Shown: positions 52,747 to 61,733 of the stretch, one piece after another
How the letters are laid out: each line of letters starts with the position of its first letter
Position numbering within the stretch: position 1 is the first letter of the stretch
Source of the DNA: Archangium lipolyticum
Lineage (GTDB): Bacteria; Myxococcota; Myxococcia; Myxococcales; Myxococcaceae
Direction of reading: 5' to 3'
NCBI RefSeq assembly: GCF_024623785.1
Contig: NZ_JANKBZ010000003.1
Coordinates: 372,001 to 436,000, forward strand
DNA length: 64,000 bases
Translations under genes and position numbers: made by a program
Notes under the pieces: generated by a model
What the model was told of the DNA's origin: nothing
Databases searched by the model: none
What the model saw: the letters and a program-made list of their open reading frames with translations, nothing else

Positions 52747-53475
52747 TCAGACGGCGGTCCAGCCACCGTCGATGTCGAGCACCATTCCGGTGGCATACGT
52801 GCACGTGGCCAGGAAGAAGGCCGCGTCCGCCATCTCGCTCGCGGAAGCCGCGCGCTTCATCGGGATGTTGCTCATCAGGCCGGCCATGAACTCGTCCAGC
52901 TTCTCGGGAGGGACCTGCCAGTCGATCGCCGTGCCGCGGGTCAGCCCGGGCGAGAGGACGTTCACCCGGATGCCCTTCGGGGCCAGCTCGACCGCGAGTG
53001 AGCGGCCCATGGCGTTGACCGCGCCGCACAGGCCCGCGCCCCCGGCGTAGTTCACCAGGGCGGCATGGCCGGCGATGCCCGAGCAGAACATGATGGAGCT
53101 GCCCGGAGGCATCTTCGGGACGGCGTAGTGGCAGGCGGAGAGCTGCCCGAAGAAGCGGCCATCGAACAGCTCACGCCAGGACTTCGTGGGGACCTGCTCG
53201 ACCGGGCCGAACACCGCCCCTCCGGCACAGGTCACCAACAGGTCGATGCGAGACTCGGAGTCGATGAGCCGCCGCACCTGGGCCTCATCGGCGACGTCCG
53301 TGACCATGCCCCGGGCATTGCGTCCGAGCTTCTCCACCGCCTCGTCGAGCCGCTTCTGGCTCCGCCCGGCGATGACGACGTTCGCCCCCTCGTTGACGAA
53401 GCGCTCGGCGATTGCGAAGCCGATTCCCGAACCGCCTCCCGTGATGATCGCGGTCTTTCCATCCAGCGCGCCCAT
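52747..53475 (-). CDS. SDR-family protein lacking the catalytic lysine
   Basis: A 242-aa Rossmann-fold short-chain dehydrogenase/reductase. The cofactor motif TGGGSGIG is near the N-terminus, NAG-like CAGGAVFG follows the fourth strand, and the catalytic Ser is in IMFCSGIAG. The Tyr is present but the expected Y-x-x-x-K reads YAGGA, so the active-site Lys is Ala. The rest (LAVELAPKGIRVNVLSPGLTRG, GMVLDIDGG) is standard. Oxidoreductase activity is therefore doubtful. The ATG at 53475 has GAGGAGAGG upstream and fits family length; the frame upstream is not coding. Confidence 0.85.
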   Translation of the reverse strand: MGALDGKTAIITGGGSGIGFAIAERFVNEGANVVIAGRSQKRLDEAVEKLGRNARGMVTDVADEAQVRRLIDSESRIDLLVTCAGGAVFGPVEQVPTKSWRELFDGRFFGQLSACHYAVPKMPPGSSIMFCSGIAGHAALVNYAGGAGLCGAVNAMGRSLAVELAPKGIRVNVLSPGLTRGTAIDWQVPPEKLDEFMAGLMSNIPMKRAASASEMADAAFFLATCTYATGMVLDIDGGWTAV

Positions 53476-53695
53476 GAGCCTCTCCTCTGCATGTTGTGTG
53501 GCCTTCACGACGGGGGGGACAGTACCAGTGCTCCCTACACCCCCCCCCAAGGACCCGGCCCGGGGCCCGGGTGGAGGGCGCACCTGTTCACCCCCAGTGT
53601 TTTTTTCCTCCTCCCTGGACCCCCAACTCACGGAATTGGGTGCCATGGGGCGGGGTGTGCGCTAAGGCTGGCGGTCTTCCACGGTGAATGCGTCC

Positions 53696-55600
53696 ATGCA
53701 CTCCTCTCCCTCCCCTACCGGCTCCGAACCCGACTCCCCTCGTAGTATCGCGCTGACGGCGCTGGGAGCACTGGGCGTGGTCTACGGGGACATCGGCACC
53801 TCCCCCCTGTACGCACTGCGCGAGTGCTTCCACGGGCCGCACGCCATCGAGCCCTCGGCGGCCAACGTGCTGGGGGTGCTCAGCCTGTTCTTCTGGGCCC
53901 TCATCATCGTCATCTCGATGAAGTACCTGGCCTTCGTCATGCGCGCGGACAACCGCGGCGAGGGCGGAATGCTGGCGCTGATGGCGCTGGTGATGCACCG
54001 CACGCCCGGTGGAACCCCGGACCGCAAGCGCCGGGTGCTGGTGTGGATGGCGCTGTTTGGCGCGGGCCTCATCTACGGTGACGGGGTCATCACCCCGGCC
54101 GTCTCGGTCCTGTCGGCCACCGAGGGCCTCAACGTGGCCACGCACGTGTTCGAGCCCTATGTGGTGCCCCTCACGCTGGTCATCCTGATCGGCCTGTTCC
54201 TGGTGCAGAGCCGGGGCACGGCCGGCATCGGGAAGATCTTCGGGCCGATGATGCTGCTGTGGTTCGGCACCCTGGCCGTGCTGGGCGCGCGCTCCATCCT
54301 GGCCTACCCGGACGTGCTGAGGGCGGTGTGGCCCGGCCACGCGGTGGAGTTCTTCCTCCACAACGGCGTGCACGGCTTCCTGCTCCTGGCGGTGGTCATC
54401 CTGGTCATCACTGGTGGCGAGGCGCTGTACGCGGACATGGGCCACTTCGGCCGCAGGCCCATCCGGCTGGCGTGGTTCGCGGTGGCACTGCCCTCACTGC
54501 TGCTCAACTACTTCGGGCAGGGCGCGCTCCTGCTGCGCGACCCCACGGCGGAGAACCCGTTCTACCAGCTCGCCCCGCAGCCGCTGCTCTACCCGCTGGT
54601 GGCGCTCGCCACGCTGGCGGCGAGCATCGCCAGCCAGGCGCTCATCTCGGGGGCGTTCAGCCTCACGCGCCAGGCCATCCAGCTCGGCTACAGCCCACGC
54701 ATGGAGGTGGTGCACACCTCCGAGCAGGAGGAAGGGCAGATCTACCTGCCCGGCCTCAACCTCGCGATGCTCGTGGGCGTGGTGTTGCTGGTGCTCACCT
54801 TCCGCTCCTCGAGCGCGCTGGCGGCCGCCTACGGCATGGCGACCACGGCCGCCATGTCCATCACCACGGTGCTGGCGTATGTGGTGGCCCGTGAGCGCTG
54901 GAAGATGAGCCGCGCGGTGGTGCTGCCGGTGTCGGCGGTGTTCCTGGCCATCGACCTGTCGTTCCTGGGCGCCAACGTGGTGAAGGTGCCCGATGGCGGC
55001 TGGTTCCCGCTCACGCTCGGGTTGATCATCTTCACCCTGATGACGACGTGGAAGCGCGGCCGCGAGCTGCTGGCCGAGCGGATGCGCGCCGCGGCGCTCA
55101 CCATCGAGGCCCTGTTGGAGAGCTTCGGGGATCATCCGCCCACGCGAGTGCCCGGCACGGCCGTCTTCATGACGGGCAACTCGGAGATCGCGCCCTCCGC
55201 GCTCCTCCACAACCTCAAGCACAACAAGGTCCTGCACGAGCAGACGGTGCTGCTCACCATCCAGACGCTGGACGTGCCCCACGTGCCGGCCAGCGAGCGC
55301 GTGGAGATCGAGTCATTGGATCTCGGCCTCAAGCGCGTGTACGCGCGCTACGGCTTCATGGACGATCCGAGCGTCCCCGACATCCTCAAGCGCATGCGGG
55401 AAGCCGGGCTGCAGTTCAATCTCATGGGCACCAGCTTCTTCCTGGGCCGTGAGACGCTCATCGTCACCAAGAAGCCGGGCATGGCCCGGTGGCGCGAGGC
55501 GATCTTCGTGTGGATGAGCCACAACGCCCGCTCGGCCACCGCCTTCTTCCGCATCCCGCCCAACCGCGTGGTGGAGATGGGCACGCAGGTGGAGCTGTAG
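53696..55600 (+). CDS. kup: Kup-type potassium uptake transporter
   Basis: A 634-aa inner-membrane K+/H+ symporter of the KUP/HAK family. The first helix motif GVVYGDIGTSPLYALRECF is diagnostic, and KYLAFVMRADNRGEGGMLAL and GDGVITPAVSVLSA are further blocks. Twelve or so TM helices end near residue 460, followed by a cytoplasmic domain of about 170 residues ending in FFRIPPNRVVEMGTQVEL. I chose the ATG at 53696 because GGTGA lies 8 bp upstream; an in-frame GTG at 53684 is possible. It is convergent with the helicase gene, 1 bp apart. Confidence 0.95.
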   Translation: MHSSPSPTGSEPDSPRSIALTALGALGVVYGDIGTSPLYALRECFHGPHAIEPSAANVLGVLSLFFWALIIVISMKYLAFVMRADNRGEGGMLALMALVMHRTPGGTPDRKRRVLVWMALFGAGLIYGDGVITPAVSVLSATEGLNVATHVFEPYVVPLTLVILIGLFLVQSRGTAGIGKIFGPMMLLWFGTLAVLGARSILAYPDVLRAVWPGHAVEFFLHNGVHGFLLLAVVILVITGGEALYADMGHFGRRPIRLAWFAVALPSLLLNYFGQGALLLRDPTAENPFYQLAPQPLLYPLVALATLAASIASQALISGAFSLTRQAIQLGYSPRMEVVHTSEQEEGQIYLPGLNLAMLVGVVLLVLTFRSSSALAAAYGMATTAAMSITTVLAYVVARERWKMSRAVVLPVSAVFLAIDLSFLGANVVKVPDGGWFPLTLGLIIFTLMTTWKRGRELLAERMRAAALTIEALLESFGDHPPTRVPGTAVFMTGNSEIAPSALLHNLKHNKVLHEQTVLLTIQTLDVPHVPASERVEIESLDLGLKRVYARYGFMDDPSVPDILKRMREAGLQFNLMGTSFFLGRETLIVTKKPGMARWREAIFVWMSHNARSATAFFRIPPNRVVEMGTQVEL

Positions 55601-55601
55601 G

Positions 55602-57134
55602 CTACCGGCCCCGCCGTCCCCCGCCGCCGCGGCCACGAGGGGACGGGCCCGCTCCGCGCGAAGGACCCCCCTTGCGCCCTCCTCCCGTGCCTCCCGGGCG
55701 CGCCGTGCCACGGGCGCTGCTCCGCCCCTGCCCGGCGCTCCTTCCCCGCGTCTCCTTCGCTCCACGGGCGGTGTCCCGGCCCGCCGCGCGCTCCTTGCGC
55801 GGAGCGGACGGGCGCTCCGTCCCGCGAGTGGACGCCCTGCCACGGCCCGGAGCCTCACGGCGGCTGTCGTCCCCGCCGCGGCGCTCCCGGCCCTCGCTCG
55901 CGCGGACGGGGCGTGCACGGGCCTTCTCCGGGGCGCGGGGGCGTGCGTCCTCCAGGGACTTCAACAGGTCGTCGTCCTCCCGCCCGGACCGGAACGCCTC
56001 CAGCTCCTCGAGGAAGACGGAGTCCTCCCGCGGCACCTCGGCGCGCGGCAGCTCCATGCGGATGATGCGCTCGATGGCGCGCACCGTCTCCTCGTCCCGC
56101 TCGGTGACGAAGGTCGAGGCACGCCCGCTGGCGCCCGCTCGCGCCGTGCGGCCGATCCGGTGGACGTAGTCCTCCGGGGAGTGCGGCAGGTCGAAGTTGA
56201 TGACGTGGCCGATGTCATCCACGTCCAGCCCGCGCGACGCGATGTCGGTGGCCACCAGGCAGCGGTACTGCCCCCGCCGGAAGCCCTCGAGCGCCTGGCG
56301 GCGCTGTCCCTGCGTGCGGTCCGAGTGGATGAGGGCGCTCTTGTGGCCCGCCCGCTTGAGGACCTCCTGCACCTTCTCCGCGCGCTCCCGGGTGCGGGTG
56401 AAGACGATCGCGCTCAGCTGATCCCTCGCGAGCAGGCTGAGCAGCAGCGGGTACTTCTCCGACGGATCCACCTCGTACGCCCGCTGCACGGCGCGCGCGG
56501 CGGGAGTCCCGCTCGGAGTGACCTCCACCCGGACGGGCCGGCGCAGCACCTCCTGGGCGAAGCGCGTCACGTTGTGGCCCAGGGTGGCGGAGAACAGGAG
56601 CGTCTGGCGCCCGCGGGGCAGCGCGGCGAGCACCTGTGACAGCTCGGGCATGAAGCCCATCTCCAGCATCCGGTCCGCCTCGTCCAGCACGAGCATGCGC
56701 ACCGTCGAGAGGTTCACCGCGCCCGCCTTCAGCAGGTCGGCCAGGCGGCCCGGGGTGGCGAGGATCAGCGAGGGACGCTGGCGGAGCGCCTCCACCTGGG
56801 CGCCCATGTCCGTGCCGCCGATGACCACCGCCCGGGTGACACCGCGCGGCTCGCCGAAGAAGGCGGCCTCGTCGGCGATCTGCTGCACCAACTCGCGCGT
56901 GGGGGCGAGCACCAGCCCGGCCGGGCCCGGCTCACCGGCCAGACGCTCAACCAGGGGCAGCAGGTAGGCCGCGGTCTTGCCCGTCCCCGTGGCCGCGCAG
57001 CCGATGACGTCCCGTCCGGCGAGCGCCGGAGGGATGGCCTGGGCCTGGATGGGGGTGGGCGAGGCGAAGCGGGCGCGCCGCACCGCATCGAGGGATTCAG
57101 CGGACAGACCGAGGGACTTGAAGGAGTTGCTCAC
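55602..57134 (-). CDS. DEAD-box RNA helicase with basic disordered tail
   Basis: A 510-aa ATP-dependent RNA helicase (RhlE-like). Motifs in order: Q motif PTPIQAQAIPP, Walker A ATGTGKT, PTRELVQQI, DEAD-equivalent VLDEADRML, SAT in LLFSATLG, VATDIASRGLD, and HRIGRTARAG. The last 130 residues are very rich in Arg, Gly, Pro and Ser with RGG-like runs, typical of RNA-binding tails. The start is probably the GTG at 57134 (SNSFKSLGLS), with no strong ribosome site. It should remodel RNA in ribosome assembly or decay, for example in the cold. Confidence 0.93.
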   Translation of the reverse strand: MSNSFKSLGLSAESLDAVRRARFASPTPIQAQAIPPALAGRDVIGCAATGTGKTAAYLLPLVERLAGEPGPAGLVLAPTRELVQQIADEAAFFGEPRGVTRAVVIGGTDMGAQVEALRQRPSLILATPGRLADLLKAGAVNLSTVRMLVLDEADRMLEMGFMPELSQVLAALPRGRQTLLFSATLGHNVTRFAQEVLRRPVRVEVTPSGTPAARAVQRAYEVDPSEKYPLLLSLLARDQLSAIVFTRTRERAEKVQEVLKRAGHKSALIHSDRTQGQRRQALEGFRRGQYRCLVATDIASRGLDVDDIGHVINFDLPHSPEDYVHRIGRTARAGASGRASTFVTERDEETVRAIERIIRMELPRAEVPREDSVFLEELEAFRSGREDDDLLKSLEDARPRAPEKARARPVRASEGRERRGGDDSRREAPGRGRASTRGTERPSAPRKERAAGRDTARGAKETRGRSAGQGRSSARGTARPGGTGGGRKGGPSRGAGPSPRGRGGGGRRGR

Positions 57135-57256
57135 GAACGAGGGGCTATCACGCCCGGACGCGCGGGGCGACCCACAACGCCCGGAGCCTGTCCGCTGCAT
57201 CGCGGATCCGGGACGCCCCCCTCGGGGGGGCACCCCGTTCCGCCGTTACCTGGAAT

Positions 57257-59155
57257 TCAGCGCTTGACGTACCGGACGATGCCGCCCTTCGGGGTGACAC
57301 CCCACACCGTTCCGTCGGCCGCCGCGGAGATCTGCTTCAGCGCGCCGGGCATCCGGGTCCAGGCGGAGCCGCTCCACTTGTAGACGTTGTTGGCGTCGTC
57401 GAGGGCCCAGATGTTGGCGGCGTTGCCGACGGACACGGAGGTCATCCCCGTGGGGATGCCACCGTACGCCCACTGGGTGCCATCCCACCTCAGGACACGC
57501 AGGGAGTCCGCCGGGTTGACGCCCCACAGCTCACCATCGGAGCCAGCGGAGATCTGGGTGACGCAGCAGATCTTCTTGTCCCAGTTCGAGTTGGCCTCGT
57601 TCCACAGGAACAGGAAGCCCTCGTCGTCCAACCCCCACACGGTGTTCGCGTTGACGACCGCGACCTGCTTCATCCCCGGGGTGATGCTGAACGCGTCCCA
57701 TTCGGTGCCAGCCCACCGGAGGACGCGCATCTGGTCCGGAGGATTGGTGGCCCACAGCGTGCCATCCGCGGCGGCGGAGAGCGTGGAGACGCAGCACAGC
57801 TGATAGTCCCAGGCCGACCCGTTCCACTTGTAGTGCTTGCTATCGGTGTCGAGCGCCCAGATGGAGCTCGCACTGCCAACGGAGAGCTGCATCGTGGTGC
57901 CGCCCGTCCCCGCCACCTCGACCCAATCCCCCTCGAAGGGGATGACGAGCGAGTAGAGCAGCCGGTTGGGAGAGCCCTTCACGTCCTGCACTGCGTCCGG
58001 GGTGCTGCCGTCGAGGATGGCCCGCGCCACGTTGGCGGGGGGGGCCGTGGGGTTCTTCTCCAGGTAGAGCGCCGCCACGCCCGCCACGTGGGGCGCGGCC
58101 ATGGAGGTGCCACTGATGGTGTGGGTCGCATCGTTGGCCGTGTACCAGGTGGACGTGATGTCCTGGCCGGGCGCGAAGAGGTCCACGCAGGAGCCCCAGT
58201 TGGAGAACCAGGCGCGCTTGTCCTCGCGGTTCGTGGCGCCCACGGTGAGGGCCTCGGGGGTGCGCGCCGGGCTGAAGCCGCAGGAATCCGCGTCGCTGTT
58301 GCCCGCCGCGAGGACGTACGTCACGCCCGCCGCGATGGACTTGCGGACGGCGTCATCCATGAGCGCGTAGGCACCGCCACCCAGGCTCATGTTGGCCACC
58401 GCGGGCTTCTGGTGGTTCTTGGTCACCCAGTCGATGCCCGCGAGGATTCCGCTGATGCTCCCCGCGCCAGTGCAGCCCAGCACGCGCACGGAGTGGAGGG
58501 TGACGTCCTTGGCCACGCCCCAGCTGGAGCCTCCGATGGTGCCGGCCACGTGGGTGCCGTGCCCATTGCAGTCCTCCGCGCCCCGCCCGTCGAGGATGGC
58601 CGTCGCGCTCTTGCCGACGCGCCCGCCGAATTCGGCGTGGGACGAGCGGATGCCCGTATCGAGGACGTAGACGTGAACGCCCTTGCCCGTGGTGCTCTGC
58701 ACGTAGCGCTGGTCGAGCTCCCGGGGACGCGTATCGATGCGATCCAGGCCCCAGGTGGCGCTGTCCTGGATGCCCTCCAGCTTGACCCAGCCATCCTGGC
58801 CCACCGACTTCACGCGCGAATCCGAGGCGATGGCGAGCGCCTTGTTGTCATCGAGCCCGTTGGCCGAGAAGCCCAGCAGGGCGCCGTCGTAGACTTCCAG
58901 CAGGTAGCCGCCGCGCTTGCCGAGCAGCTCCTGGGCCGTGGCCCGGACCATGTCCGGCGTGACGAGCGCGTCGTCGAAGACGAAGAGGTACTGGCCCGCG
59001 ATGGCGTCAGCCGGCCGGACGATCTTGGAGACATCGGGTTTGTCGTCCGGCTCCTCCTGCGCCGGGGGCTTGTTGTTGCAGGCGGCGAGCCCGAGACAGG
59101 AAGCGAGCATCAGCCCCCGGGTGAGGCGAGACAGCGGACGGAACGCGAATGACAT
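57257..59155 (-). CDS. S8 proteinase-K-like protease lipoprotein with tectonin-like propeller
   Basis: A 632-aa secreted protease. The signal is a lipoprotein type ([17 protein letters not shown]). An I9-type propeptide follows ([17 protein letters not shown] onward). The catalytic domain has Asp in [12 protein letters not shown], His in [12 protein letters not shown], Asn in VLAAGNSD and Ser in [16 protein letters not shown]. From about residue 415 to the end there are six tectonin-like units with Trp-Ala/Gly-Leu-Asp motifs ([47 protein letters not shown]), a propeller that in other proteins binds carbohydrate or LPS. The fusion suggests a protease targeted to prey surfaces. Confidence 0.9.
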   Translation of the reverse strand: MSFAFRPLSRLTRGLMLASCLGLAACNNKPPAQEEPDDKPDVSKIVRPADAIAGQYLFVFDDALVTPDMVRATAQELLGKRGGYLLEVYDGALLGFSANGLDDNKALAIASDSRVKSVGQDGWVKLEGIQDSATWGLDRIDTRPRELDQRYVQSTTGKGVHVYVLDTGIRSSHAEFGGRVGKSATAILDGRGAEDCNGHGTHVAGTIGGSSWGVAKDVTLHSVRVLGCTGAGSISGILAGIDWVTKNHQKPAVANMSLGGGAYALMDDAVRKSIAAGVTYVLAAGNSDADSCGFSPARTPEALTVGATNREDKRAWFSNWGSCVDLFAPGQDITSTWYTANDATHTISGTSMAAPHVAGVAALYLEKNPTAPPANVARAILDGSTPDAVQDVKGSPNRLLYSLVIPFEGDWVEVAGTGGTTMQLSVGSASSIWALDTDSKHYKWNGSAWDYQLCCVSTLSAAADGTLWATNPPDQMRVLRWAGTEWDAFSITPGMKQVAVVNANTVWGLDDEGFLFLWNEANSNWDKKICCVTQISAGSDGELWGVNPADSLRVLRWDGTQWAYGGIPTGMTSVSVGNAANIWALDDANNVYKWSGSAWTRMPGALKQISAAADGTVWGVTPKGGIVRYVKR

Positions 59156-59345
59156 GGTGGGTTCTTCGAAAGGTGGTGAGAAGTTGAAGCAGGCAGGAGT
59201 CCCTGCACTGCCGCTCCGGCACCTTTCAAATCCCTGGCCAATCTCGAATGAGGGAAGACCCGAGAAAAAACAGGGGGTTGCATGTGGTCTCGCGTGCCGG
59301 TCCACATGTCGGCACCGTGCCCTGACATGTCAGCCAGGACCCGGC

Positions 59346-59948
59346 TCAGGCAGGAGCAATGGGAGTCGGCGTTGCTCCGGAACGGGGCAACCACAGGGCG
59401 CCGAGCCTCAACGGGACCGCGTCGAACGGTTCGGCGCGCACCTCCCCGTCGCCGCGGTGGCTGGCGGCGAGCAACCAGTCCCGCTCCCGGCGGCGGTGGA
59501 TCTCCAGGGTGCGCGTCGGCGGATCGATGAGCCAGACATGGCTCACACCCTCACGGTGGTAGAGCGGCAGCTTGCGCTCCCTGTCGACGTGGACGGTGGA
59601 CGGCGAGAGCACCTCGCACACCCAATCGGGAGCCACCGTCGAGAAAGGCTCGTCCATGAAGGAGGGGTCTGGCATCCGTTCGCGTCGCCAGCCCGCGAGG
59701 TCCGGCACCACGATGTCCCGACCGAGATGAAGCTCTGGCTCGGAAAGAATCCACCACCCGCCCCGGATCTCCGGGTGGCCCAGATCGAAAGCCGTGCTCA
59801 ACAAGGCATTGAGTGCCGATGCCACCCGGGCATGAGGCAGGGCCGGTCGCGGCGAGGCCACCAGCTCATCCCCCAGAATCTCCCCCACCCACCCGACCGG
59901 CAGCGCCTCGATGTCCTCATAGGTTGCCGGCTTCTTCCCCTTCCCCAT
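59346..59948 (-). CDS. Uma2 family (DUF820) putative endonuclease, second copy
   Basis: A 200-aa Uma2/DUF820 protein, PD-(D/E)XK fold. EILGDELVASPRPALPHARV, IVVPDLAGWRRERMPD, DWVCEVLSPSTV and the basic RKLPLYHREGVSHVWLIDP reproduce the family core. GGAGGAG lies 6 bp before the ATG. It resembles the product of 1161-1784 closely in motifs but not in its N-terminus. These proteins occur in many copies in myxobacteria and cyanobacteria; the role is unknown. Confidence 0.87.
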   Translation of the reverse strand: MGKGKKPATYEDIEALPVGWVGEILGDELVASPRPALPHARVASALNALLSTAFDLGHPEIRGGWWILSEPELHLGRDIVVPDLAGWRRERMPDPSFMDEPFSTVAPDWVCEVLSPSTVHVDRERKLPLYHREGVSHVWLIDPPTRTLEIHRRRERDWLLAASHRGDGEVRAEPFDAVPLRLGALWLPRSGATPTPIAPA

Positions 59949-60047
59949 GCCCGCTCCTCCTACCTTCGTGGTCAGGACCCGCGAAGCGGCCTCCCGCTTC
60001 CACGGCTCCTCCGCAGTCTACACCGGATTGTGACTTTTCGGGTAGGG

Positions 60048-60608
60048 TTACACGGAGGAGCCGCCAGCGCCGCGAGGCAGCTCGTACCGCAGCTCGAGCG
60101 CCCCACGGCCGAAGCGGGTGAGGTCCTTGAGCTCGAGCACCCCCGAAAGACGGGTGGGCAGCAGCGGAATCCCGCCTCCGAGCACGACGGGCATGACTCC
60201 GAGCAGCAGCTCGTCCAGGAGGCCCCGCCGCGCGAACTGGGCCACGAGGTTGCCGCCCCCCACCAGCCAGATGTTCTTCCCCCCCGCCGCCCGGACCATC
60301 TGCTCGTGGACGGCCCCCACGTCCTCGGCGGTGAAGCGGATGTCCGCACCCGGGAAGCGGGGCAGCTCGCGATGGGTGAACACCCACGTCGGGATGCCGG
60401 CGTAGGGCCAGCTCTCCAGCTTCTCGCCCAGGACGAACTCGTAGGTCGCCGCGCCCATCGCCAGCGCGCCCACGCCCGCGAGGAACTTCTGATAGTGCTC
60501 CGTCACTCCCTCGACGTCATTGAACTGGAAGAGCCAGTCCAGACGGCCCTCCGCGTCGGCGATGTAACCATCGAGACTGGCCGCTACGTAGTATTGGGTT
60601 CGTGTCAT
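60048..60608 (-). CDS. Dihydrofolate-reductase-like (RibD C-terminal) protein
   Basis: A 186-aa protein of the DHFR/RibD-C superfamily often annotated as dihydrofolate reductase family protein. The N-terminus YYVAASLDGYIADAEGRLDW, the AMGAATYEFVLG block and IWLVGGGNLVAQFARRGLLDE are typical and suggest NADPH binding. Substrate is unknown; these are not true folate enzymes. It is divergent from a WYL/YafY-type regulator gene with 65 bp between, which contains a long palindrome, so it is the likely target of that regulator. Confidence 0.88.
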   Translation of the reverse strand: MTRTQYYVAASLDGYIADAEGRLDWLFQFNDVEGVTEHYQKFLAGVGALAMGAATYEFVLGEKLESWPYAGIPTWVFTHRELPRFPGADIRFTAEDVGAVHEQMVRAAGGKNIWLVGGGNLVAQFARRGLLDELLLGVMPVVLGGGIPLLPTRLSGVLELKDLTRFGRGALELRYELPRGAGGSSV

Positions 60609-60618
60609 GGTCCCAGCC

Positions 60619-60661
60619 TGCCAGGGTATCCCTGACAACTCCTGTCAGGGATTTTCTGGCA
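60619..60661. promoter_or_regulatory. Long palindromic operator between the divergent DHFR-like and WYL genes
   Basis: ATCCCTGACA (60628-60637) and TGTCAGGGAT (60643-60652) form a perfect 10-bp inverted repeat around ACTCC. Outer TGCCAG (60619-60624) and CTGGCA (60656-60661) share the same centre, giving a 43-bp dyad in the 65-bp gap. It is very likely the binding site of the WYL regulator encoded at 60674-61651, controlling both genes. Confidence 0.7.
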
Positions 60662-60673
60662 GTGTCGCGGGCG

Positions 60674-61651
60674 ATGAAATCCAGCCGGTTGCTCGCCCTC
60701 CTCCTCACCCTCCAGCGGCGCGGACGTGCCACCGCGACGGAGCTCGCCACCGAGCTGGAGGTCTCCGTCCGCACGCTCTACCGCGACGTGGCGGCGCTGA
60801 TGGCGGCCGGCGTCCCCGTGTGGACCGAGCCGGGTCCGAACGGCGGAATCCGTCTGGTCGAGGGCTGGCGCACGCGCCTCGACGGGCTGACCGCCGACGA
60901 GGCCACCGCCCTCTTCCTCTCCGGGGCGCCTCAAGCCCTCACCGACCTCGGCCTGGCCACGGTCGCCGTGAGCGCCAGGGCCAAGGTGGATGCCACCCTC
61001 CCGGTGGAGCTGCGAGGCCGGGCCAGCCGGATCCGGGAGCGGTTCCTGCTCGACGCGCCCGGCTGGTTCTCCCGCCCCGAGCCGCTCGACGCACTGCCGG
61101 CCACCGCCGAGGCCGTCTGGACGGGCCACCGGCTCGACATCCGCTACGGCGATGGAGCCGCCAGCCGCCGCGTGGACCCGCTCGGGCTCATCCTCAAATC
61201 GGGCACCTGGTACCTGATCGCCCGGCACCGCGGAGCCCCCAAGACGTACCGGCTCAGCCGGATCCACCGGGCCGAGGTCCGGCCCGAGACCTTCGTCCGT
61301 CCGGAGGACTTCGACCTCGCCGCCTGGTGGGCCCGCTCCTCCGCGGAGTTCGACAGATCCCTGCTCACCTGGCCCTGCCGCGTCCGCCTCTCGCCCCGCG
61401 CGTACAAGCGCCTCCCCCACCTCGTCCCACATGATGCCGTCCGCCGGATGCTCGACGACGCCGGGCCACCGGACGCGGACGGCTGGCGCACGGTGGACCT
61501 CCAGTTGGAGAGCGAGGACGTCGCCGTCGACCAGCTCACCGGCCTGGGCGATGGCGTCGAGGTGATCGAACCCCTGGCCCTCCGCCACCGCCTGCACACG
61601 GTCGGCACGCGGATGGCGGCCCTCAACGCCCCGAAACTCGGATTCTTATAA
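60674..61651 (+). CDS. YafY-type WYL-domain transcriptional regulator
   Basis: A 325-aa regulator. Residues 1-55 are a DeoR-like helix-turn-helix (RLLALLLTLQRRGRATATEL, ELEVSVRTLYRDVAALMAAG). The central part holds the WYL-type ligand domain (DPLGLILKSGTWYLIARHRG, where the WYL motif is seen directly) followed by the WCX extension. Start ATG at 60674 begins the HTH. It is divergent from the DHFR-like gene, the usual layout for YafY regulators and a target gene. The signal sensed is unknown. Confidence 0.92.
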   Translation: MKSSRLLALLLTLQRRGRATATELATELEVSVRTLYRDVAALMAAGVPVWTEPGPNGGIRLVEGWRTRLDGLTADEATALFLSGAPQALTDLGLATVAVSARAKVDATLPVELRGRASRIRERFLLDAPGWFSRPEPLDALPATAEAVWTGHRLDIRYGDGAASRRVDPLGLILKSGTWYLIARHRGAPKTYRLSRIHRAEVRPETFVRPEDFDLAAWWARSSAEFDRSLLTWPCRVRLSPRAYKRLPHLVPHDAVRRMLDDAGPPDADGWRTVDLQLESEDVAVDQLTGLGDGVEVIEPLALRHRLHTVGTRMAALNAPKLGFL

Positions 61652-61733
61652 TTGTAGAATTCTCAAGTTTTGTGAGCGATAACTGTTCCTGGGGGTCCTC
61701 CATAAGAAGTTCGGGACCTCAAGGAGCCGTGAG

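Noticed and set aside
57214-57231. G/C-run hairpin between the helicase and S8 protease genes, considered as a terminator.
   Set aside because: No T run follows on the minus strand and the runs of C and G are expected in this composition.
59281-59342. Cluster of ACATGT words including the palindrome TGACATGTCA at 59333-59342.
   Set aside because: Short, and it lies mostly at the 3' side of a convergent-looking gap; not clearly tied to a promoter.
61670-61690. TTGTGAGCGATAAC, resembling the E. coli lac operator.
   Set aside because: It lies before a propeller protein gene in an unrelated organism with no LacI-type regulator nearby; a chance match with one base missing.
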